Assembly (NCBI GenBank): GCA_025361685.1 | Contig: JANYKE010000202.1 | Span: 1 to 9,347, forward strand | Direction of reading: 5' to 3' | DNA length: 9,347 nucleotides | DNA from: Eubacteriales bacterium | GTDB lineage: Bacteria > Bacillota > Clostridia > JANYKE01 | Shown here: positions 5,119 through 9,347 of the stretch, one piece after another | How positions within the stretch are numbered: the stretch's first letter is position 1 | Layout of the letters: every line of letters starts with the position of its first letter | Made by a program: the position numbers and the translations under genes | The notes under the pieces: generated by a model | Told to the model about the DNA's origin: nothing | Seen by the model: the letters and a program-made list of their open reading frames with translations, nothing else | Database searches by the model: none

Positions 5119-8100
5119 ATGATGAAAAATATAAAAAAAGTTTTGGCTTTTGTAATTGCACTTTCGATGATAATTTCAGCTATAGGGGCGCTTCCTGCAC
5201 TGCAGATGACTGCTTCGGCAGCAACTTACAATGCGACTTTTCAAAAAGGAGTTGCCGGGTACACTGCAGCTCGAGCCGTTACGACAATACAAGAACTTGT
5301 CTTGCCAAATGTTGGAGCGTACAATTCGAATATCGATGGCGATCTGATGATTACCGGTGGAAGTTTAGCAAGAAGAAGTGGAATTATTTATTTTGACCTA
5401 AGTTCTATTCCTGCTGATGCTGTTATTACTTCAGCGCATATGGAACTTTATCTTATAATGCCTGGGACTACAACTCTTAAGAATTTTGAAATAAGAAGGA
5501 TTACTGATGTGGATGGAAAAGGTATGTGGGGAACACCAACGTTGCTACCGGGGTCTGCAAAATCCGGAATATATAATACAGGAGTTGCATTTGCAAGAAG
5601 AGACGGAATCAATGATGGCAAGAATATTGCTAATCCTTGGATTACAGGTACGCCCGGAGTTATTTCAACCATAATCGACTCCTCGATAAAATCAGCTGAT
5701 TTTAATTTGCCCGGAACTTTAGATGCAAATGCATTATATTATTCTACACCGGACCTAACTGCAGATATTCAGAAATGGGTTGCAGGCACAGATGTTAATC
5801 AAGGATGGATGCTTAGAGCCGCAGAGGGCTTGGCACAAACACCTATGACAGCAACATTTATCTGTGATGATTCAACTAATGCAAAGTTTGCAACTAAAAC
5901 ACCAAAACTTGTTGTACAATATGAATCAAATATTGGAGTTATTACACCAACACCTACACCGGATCCGACTCCTGTTCCATCGGGTTGGACACCGCCTCCG
6001 CCAACCCCGACCTCAACACCGACAGCACTGCCAACACCGACACCTGTGGCTACACCGGTACCAACCCTTAACGGTGGCGACATCGAACCTTTCTTTTATG
6101 TTGATTCGGTTAACGGTAACGATTCCAACGATGGCACATCAAGATTGTTGGCAAAAAAGACTTTGCCTTTAGCGTGTCCGCTTGTCAAAAATGGCGGAAC
6201 GCTGTTTATAGCAGAAGGCACATATGGAACACCGGGAGACGGATTTATAACAACGGATCCTAATGAACCCAATGGTTCAATTAATATTGCTTCATATGTC
6301 GGCACACCGGATAAGCCGATAGTATACAAAGCATATCCTGATGCAGCAACAATGCCATTTATTGCCGGAAAAGGAATGTATGGCGGCGGAAATCTTAGCA
6401 TAACGAGCTGCCAATATGTTGTCGTTGATGGATTGAGTTTTCAAGGAGGACATTCAACAGGCTCGACATGTCAGGTTGGAACTTCCAAATATATCACAAT
6501 TAAAAACTGCGTTTTCCGCGGGGGAACGCAAGCCGGTGTTGACAAAGATATTCTCGCCGGCACGATAATTTCCCTAAACAAATCCTCATATGTTAGCCTC
6601 CTTAGTAATGATTTGGCATTAAACGGAAGCGGCATGGGAGTTGGCGGCGTTGGAGAAGGAAATACAATGTATATTAACGGAAGTGATCATTCGTTAATTG
6701 AGGGCAACAAACTCCGAAAGGCAGGACACGGCGCGATAACTGTTAAAGATTACAGCGGAGCTACTTCTTCATATAATGTTGTAAGCGACAATTATCTTGA
6801 TATGGAATGGGGAGGCGGAATTGCAACGGCGCGCGGAACAATTCATACATTAATTGAAAATAACATTGTTGCTAATATAGGATGGAATGTTGTTATATAT
6901 CCAAAAGTCGGTTCGCAAATTGCGACAACAAAAAATATTGTCAGAAACAATTTATATATTTACGCAGCGGCCGGATGGCGTGATTACCAGCCTGAAAAAG
7001 TGAATGACGGAAATACAGCCACAGGCTGGAGGGCCAATTGTAATACGGGTGGCGGCGGACAGAGTAACGATGTACAATTTATTGGAATGGATTTCGGCAC
7101 ACAAACTCAGTTTGATAAGTTTACGCTGAAGTGGCAGCCGGATGGGCCGGATTGGCTTCCGGTAAATGCAAATACACAATTCTATTATCAAGCTTATACT
7201 ATTGATATTTCCAACGACGGAAGAAATTGGACGACAGTCAGTACGGTAACAGGAAAAAGTTCTGCCACTGATGATGTACTGACATTGACATCACCGGTCA
7301 GTGCAAGATACGTACGCATGAACGGAACAAAGCGAGCGACTACATTTTCGAACGGCGTGATGGTGACAGAGTTTGAAGTATATAATGGCGCAAGTGCTAA
7401 TCTTGCATTAGGGCAAAAAACATTAAATTCTTCTACGGCATTTAAGGGGGATGATGCAATTGATTTGTACGCAGAACTTGCCAATCTTGCAGATTGCACT
7501 CACAACAGCGTTTACAACAATACGATTACACAAAACGGAGGACGCGCAATTGGTGTTTGCACGAGAAACAATCCTATCGGAAATCATGATAACAAGATAT
7601 TTAATAATATAATGTATGGCAACAGAGTAAACAGTTCACAGTATAACAACTGGGGTAGTGTTAAGGGCGGATATGAGATATGGATTGAAGCTCCTTCAGT
7701 TAAAGGGAAATGCCCATGGACAGGATTTATGGATGGCTACCAGATATTTAATAACGTTTTATTGGCGTCCGATGATATAGGTGATTTGCCCGGATATAAT
7801 CCATATATGTTCTATGATGCTAATCCTGATACAGGCGGTGCAAACACAAGGGGATATTCGCTTGCACAACTGCAAAGCGACCAGCCTCAGGTTTTCAGAA
7901 ATAACTTTGAGGTTAATCCGCAGTTTGTTGATGCCACAAAAGCTGAACAGGATGTTACCAAAGATCCATGGAAGAGTTTTGCGTTGAAGCAAACTTCACA
8001 GGCTGTTGATTCAGGCGCACATTATGCGACTACAACAGCGGCGGGATCAGCGACAAAAATTATTCCTGTTGATGATTCACTCGTGTTCTTTAGTGGTTAT

Positions 8101-9111
8101 GGTTTTATTTCCGGTGACACAATATGGGTGGGACCTGCCAAAACTCAAGTTAAAATTTTAAGTATTGATTATACGGCACATAACCTGACTGTTGATACAG
8201 CTGTAACATTTGCACAAGGAGACTATGTTGATTTGCCTTATAAAGGAGGAGCACCTGATCTTGGTGCCATCGAGTCTGACTATACCAATACAAGTACGCC
8301 ACCACCGGTACCAACACTAACTCCAACCCCAATACCAACAACAACGCCGGATCCGACGCCAACACCTACACCGACTCCGGAAGTGACCGCAACCCCAACT
8401 CCGGTAACAGGAACACCAACACCGACACCGATACCGGAAACCGCAACTCCAACACCTATATCTGTAACCGAGACCCCAACCCCAACCCCAACCCCTAAAC
8501 CAACCGCAACCGTGCCTCCGACACCCGTACCTTCGTTTATTGACATAACCGGACACTGGGGCGAGATCTATATCAACGAACTTGCGACTAGGGGTATAAT
8601 GAGCGGCTACCAAATTTCACCGGGCGTATTCGAATTCAGGCCTGATAACTCAATGCTGCGTCAGGAATTTGCAAAAATTATTACGGTTTCATTTGGCGTT
8701 TACAACCCGTTGTCAACATCAGCATTTTCTGATTGTCCTGTGAGCGCGTGGTTTACACCATATGTCGGTTCGCTTGAAGCCGAAGGATTGACGAGTGGTA
8801 ACGGTAACGGAACATACGGAGTTGGTATGAATATGTCAAGGCAAGACACGGCGACTATGCTATCCAGAGCAATGGTTAAGTATCAGTCAATAACAATACC
8901 GGATGCTGCATCCGCAGATACAATTGTTTCTGCATTTGCAGATGTAACAGATATTGCGGGTTATGCAAGACAACCGGTGGCATTTTTTGTAAATGCAAAT
9001 ATTATCAAGGGATATGAAACTCCGACAGGAAGTGGAGTTTTTAACTTCAGGCCTAAAGCAAATATCACGCGCGCCGAAATCAGCAAGATAATGAGCATGT
9101 CTCTAAAATAA
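5119..9111 (+). CDS. Secreted SLH-anchored multidomain beta-helix glycan-active protein
   Basis: This 1330-residue protein appears to be exported and held on the cell wall by SLH domains. In order: a signal peptide (about 1-34, with core VLAFVIALSMIISAIGA and a likely cut after TASA); a DNRLRE/CBM96-like domain (about 36-268); a Thr-Pro linker (275-316); the start of a right-handed parallel beta-helix with the DUF1565/pectate-lyase-like opening FFYVDSVNGNDSNDGTS (325-341); coils to about 610; a discoidin (F5/8 type C) domain (about 612-757); further coils (about 790-885); a beta-rich closing module ending GGAPDLGAIE (about 965-1052); a second Thr-Pro linker (1058-1138); and SLH domains at about 1140-1194, 1201-1255 and 1271-1328. 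The SLH signature tetrads are LRQE, SRQD and TRAE. Such proteins usually bind or cleave acidic or plant polysaccharides. I cannot assign a lyase family or catalytic residues. The start is ATG 5119 or 5122; the latter has better spacing (8 bases) from GGA at 5111. Confidence 0.9.
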   Translation: MMKNIKKVLAFVIALSMIISAIGALPALQMTASAATYNATFQKGVAGYTAARAVTTIQELVLPNVGAYNSNIDGDLMITGGSLARRSGIIYFDLSSIPADAVITSAHMELYLIMPGTTTLKNFEIRRITDVDGKGMWGTPTLLPGSAKSGIYNTGVAFARRDGINDGKNIANPWITGTPGVISTIIDSSIKSADFNLPGTLDANALYYSTPDLTADIQKWVAGTDVNQGWMLRAAEGLAQTPMTATFICDDSTNAKFATKTPKLVVQYESNIGVITPTPTPDPTPVPSGWTPPPPTPTSTPTALPTPTPVATPVPTLNGGDIEPFFYVDSVNGNDSNDGTSRLLAKKTLPLACPLVKNGGTLFIAEGTYGTPGDGFITTDPNEPNGSINIASYVGTPDKPIVYKAYPDAATMPFIAGKGMYGGGNLSITSCQYVVVDGLSFQGGHSTGSTCQVGTSKYITIKNCVFRGGTQAGVDKDILAGTIISLNKSSYVSLLSNDLALNGSGMGVGGVGEGNTMYINGSDHSLIEGNKLRKAGHGAITVKDYSGATSSYNVVSDNYLDMEWGGGIATARGTIHTLIENNIVANIGWNVVIYPKVGSQIATTKNIVRNNLYIYAAAGWRDYQPEKVNDGNTATGWRANCNTGGGGQSNDVQFIGMDFGTQTQFDKFTLKWQPDGPDWLPVNANTQFYYQAYTIDISNDGRNWTTVSTVTGKSSATDDVLTLTSPVSARYVRMNGTKRATTFSNGVMVTEFEVYNGASANLALGQKTLNSSTAFKGDDAIDLYAELANLADCTHNSVYNNTITQNGGRAIGVCTRNNPIGNHDNKIFNNIMYGNRVNSSQYNNWGSVKGGYEIWIEAPSVKGKCPWTGFMDGYQIFNNVLLASDDIGDLPGYNPYMFYDANPDTGGANTRGYSLAQLQSDQPQVFRNNFEVNPQFVDATKAEQDVTKDPWKSFALKQTSQAVDSGAHYATTTAAGSATKIIPVDDSLVFFSGYGFISGDTIWVGPAKTQVKILSIDYTAHNLTVDTAVTFAQGDYVDLPYKGGAPDLGAIESDYTNTSTPPPVPTLTPTPIPTTTPDPTPTPTPTPEVTATPTPVTGTPTPTPIPETATPTPISVTETPTPTPTPKPTATVPPTPVPSFIDITGHWGEIYINELATRGIMSGYQISPGVFEFRPDNSMLRQEFAKIITVSFGVYNPLSTSAFSDCPVSAWFTPYVGSLEAEGLTSGNGNGTYGVGMNMSRQDTATMLSRAMVKYQSITIPDAASADTIVSAFADVTDIAGYARQPVAFFVNANIIKGYETPTGSGVFNFRPKANITRAEISKIMSMSLK
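5941..6066 (+). repeat. Thr-Pro linker repeat 1
   Basis: Degenerate repeats such as CCAACACCGACA encode a Thr/Pro-rich flexible linker (residues about 275-316) between the DNRLRE-like domain and the beta-helix. The unit is irregular, so this is a low-complexity linker rather than a clean tandem array. Confidence 0.8.
8290..8532 (+). repeat. Thr-Pro linker repeat 2
   Basis: About 80 codons of alternating Thr and Pro with occasional Val, Ile, Glu and Ala separate the beta-helix module from the SLH anchor. The sequence is rich in CCAAC and CCGACA steps, so it is prone to slippage and recombination. A related, shorter linker occurs in the pseudogene (about 4897-4956). The long Gly-Val frame on the opposite strand is its shadow. 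Confidence 0.85.
8530..8556 (+). repeat. 27-bp exact repeat, copy 2 (linker/SLH junction)
   Basis: Identical to 4957-4983. It encodes the last linker residues and the first residues of SLH domain 1 in the intact protein. Confidence 0.85.
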
Positions 9112-9112
9112 G

Positions 9113-9137
9113 AAAGTGTGCCAAAGAACCGTCCCCA
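9113..9137. repeat. REP-like repeat fragment
   Basis: The segment contains GTGTGCCAAAGAACCGTCCC. From memory, this resembles the conserved GGGGACGGTTCTTTGGCACAC-type ends of dispersed repeats found in many Firmicutes genomes, often linked to REP-associated (RAYT/TnpA-type) transposases. Only one copy is in the window and no partner end or transposase is seen, so it may be half of an element or a remnant. It lies directly after the stop codon of the surface protein. Confidence 0.45.
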
Positions 9138-9207
9138 GATACAGTCAAAATTTTTGTTAAAACCCACATTAAAAAACACAATTTGAGGGATGTATATTTA
9201 TTAAAAA

Positions 9208-9236
9208 ATGCGGAATCTCTCGCCTTCTTTTTATTT
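9208..9236 (+). terminator. Weak candidate terminator of the SLH surface protein gene
   Basis: GCGG and TCGC can form a short stem (about 4 bp with one G-T pair) around GAATCTC-type loop bases, followed by a T-rich stretch CTTCTTTTTATTTT. The stem is too short for a confident call, but it is the only stem plus T-run in this spacer. Confidence 0.25.
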
Positions 9237-9240
9237 TCAA

Positions 9241-9270
9241 AATACTATTGACTTGCTATGTAATACTATT
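9241..9270. repeat. Operator-like 9-bp direct repeat over the promoter
   Basis: AATACTATT occurs at 9241-9249 and again at 9262-9270, with starts 21 bp apart (two helical turns). The first copy overlaps the -35 and the second abuts the -10, so a regulator bound to one DNA face could control this promoter. Confidence 0.5.
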
Positions 9271-9276
9271 TATAAT
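9248..9276 (+). promoter_or_regulatory. Promoter of the gene at the right edge
   Basis: TTGACT (9248-9253, 5 of 6) and a perfect TATAAT (9271-9276) have 17-bp spacing. The predicted start near 9283 gives a leader of about 65 bases that contains a possible hairpin (TTTGCG 9300-9305 with CGCGAA 9315-9320). Confidence 0.7.
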
Positions 9277-9330
9277 TCAAGGTATCACTAGATTTAAAAT
9301 TTGCGATAAAAATTCGCGAAAAAAGTTTTA

Positions 9331-9336
9331 AAGGAG
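9331..9336 (+). promoter_or_regulatory. Ribosome binding site for a gene beyond the right edge
   Basis: AAGGAG sits 11 bases before the window ends and no start codon follows inside the window. A start at or just after the last base would have normal spacing. The product cannot be seen. Confidence 0.6.
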
Positions 9337-9347
9337 AAAAAATATTA

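Noticed and set aside
6064..8276. Assignment of the beta-helix to a specific polysaccharide lyase family
   Set aside because: The opening motif and coil pattern fit several right-handed beta-helix families. I could not recognise a catalytic Lys/Arg or calcium site with confidence.
8290..8532. CRISPR-like or tandem repeat array
   Set aside because: Units are short, irregular and in frame with a Thr-Pro linker. There are no spacers and no cas genes.
8280..8546. Gly-Val repeat protein on the minus strand
   Set aside because: It is the complement of the Thr-Pro linker codons. The same artefact occurs opposite the first linker (5799-6083).

Overview
The window looks like a chromosomal segment of a low-to-moderate GC, Gram-positive anaerobe of the Clostridia type. 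This is inferred from AGGAGG-like ribosome binding sites, consensus sigma-A type promoters, encoded CCA ends on the tRNAs, an RqcH/NFACT gene, and a surface protein with Thr-Pro linkers and three SLH domains. Nothing in the window fixes genus or species.

Layout, left to right. (1) Positions 2-1372: dihydrolipoyl dehydrogenase, lacking only its first few residues at the left edge. (2) 1373-1756: a tRNA cluster, Arg(CCG), Gly(CCC) and Thr(GGT), with one promoter before Arg and a consensus promoter before Gly-Thr. (3) 1795-2697, minus strand: a NYN-domain (PIN-like) putative ribonuclease with a C-terminal OST-HTH/LOTUS-like domain. (4) 2803-4551, plus strand: RqcH (NFACT family), the Ala-tailing factor of bacterial ribosome quality control. 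It is divergent from the NYN gene, and the two promoters appear to overlap. (5) 4603-5058: a pseudogene, a shrunken mosaic relative of the next gene. It keeps its ribosome binding site and an open frame but has a stop at codon 11 and has lost its signal-peptide core, half of its first domain, the whole catalytic-type middle and most of its SLH region. (6) 5119-9111: a 1330-residue secreted, wall-anchored protein. In order it has a signal peptide, a DNRLRE/CBM96-like domain, a Thr-Pro linker, a right-handed parallel beta-helix interrupted by a discoidin (F5/8 type C) domain, a beta-rich closing module, a second Thr-Pro linker and three SLH domains. (7) 9112-9347: intergenic DNA with a REP-like fragment, a good promoter carrying a 9-bp direct repeat, and a ribosome binding site for a gene that starts at or just past the right edge.

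Functionally, the left half is housekeeping (2-oxoacid dehydrogenase or glycine cleavage redox, translation, translation quality control). The right half is accessory cell-surface machinery, probably for binding and perhaps cleaving plant or host glycans. No complete new defence or mobile system is visible. The most unusual items are the mosaic pseudogene, the discoidin domain nested in the beta-helix with a second discoidin-like start at its end, the overlapping divergent NYN/rqcH promoters, and the operator-like repeat at the right edge. All counts and alignments were made by eye.
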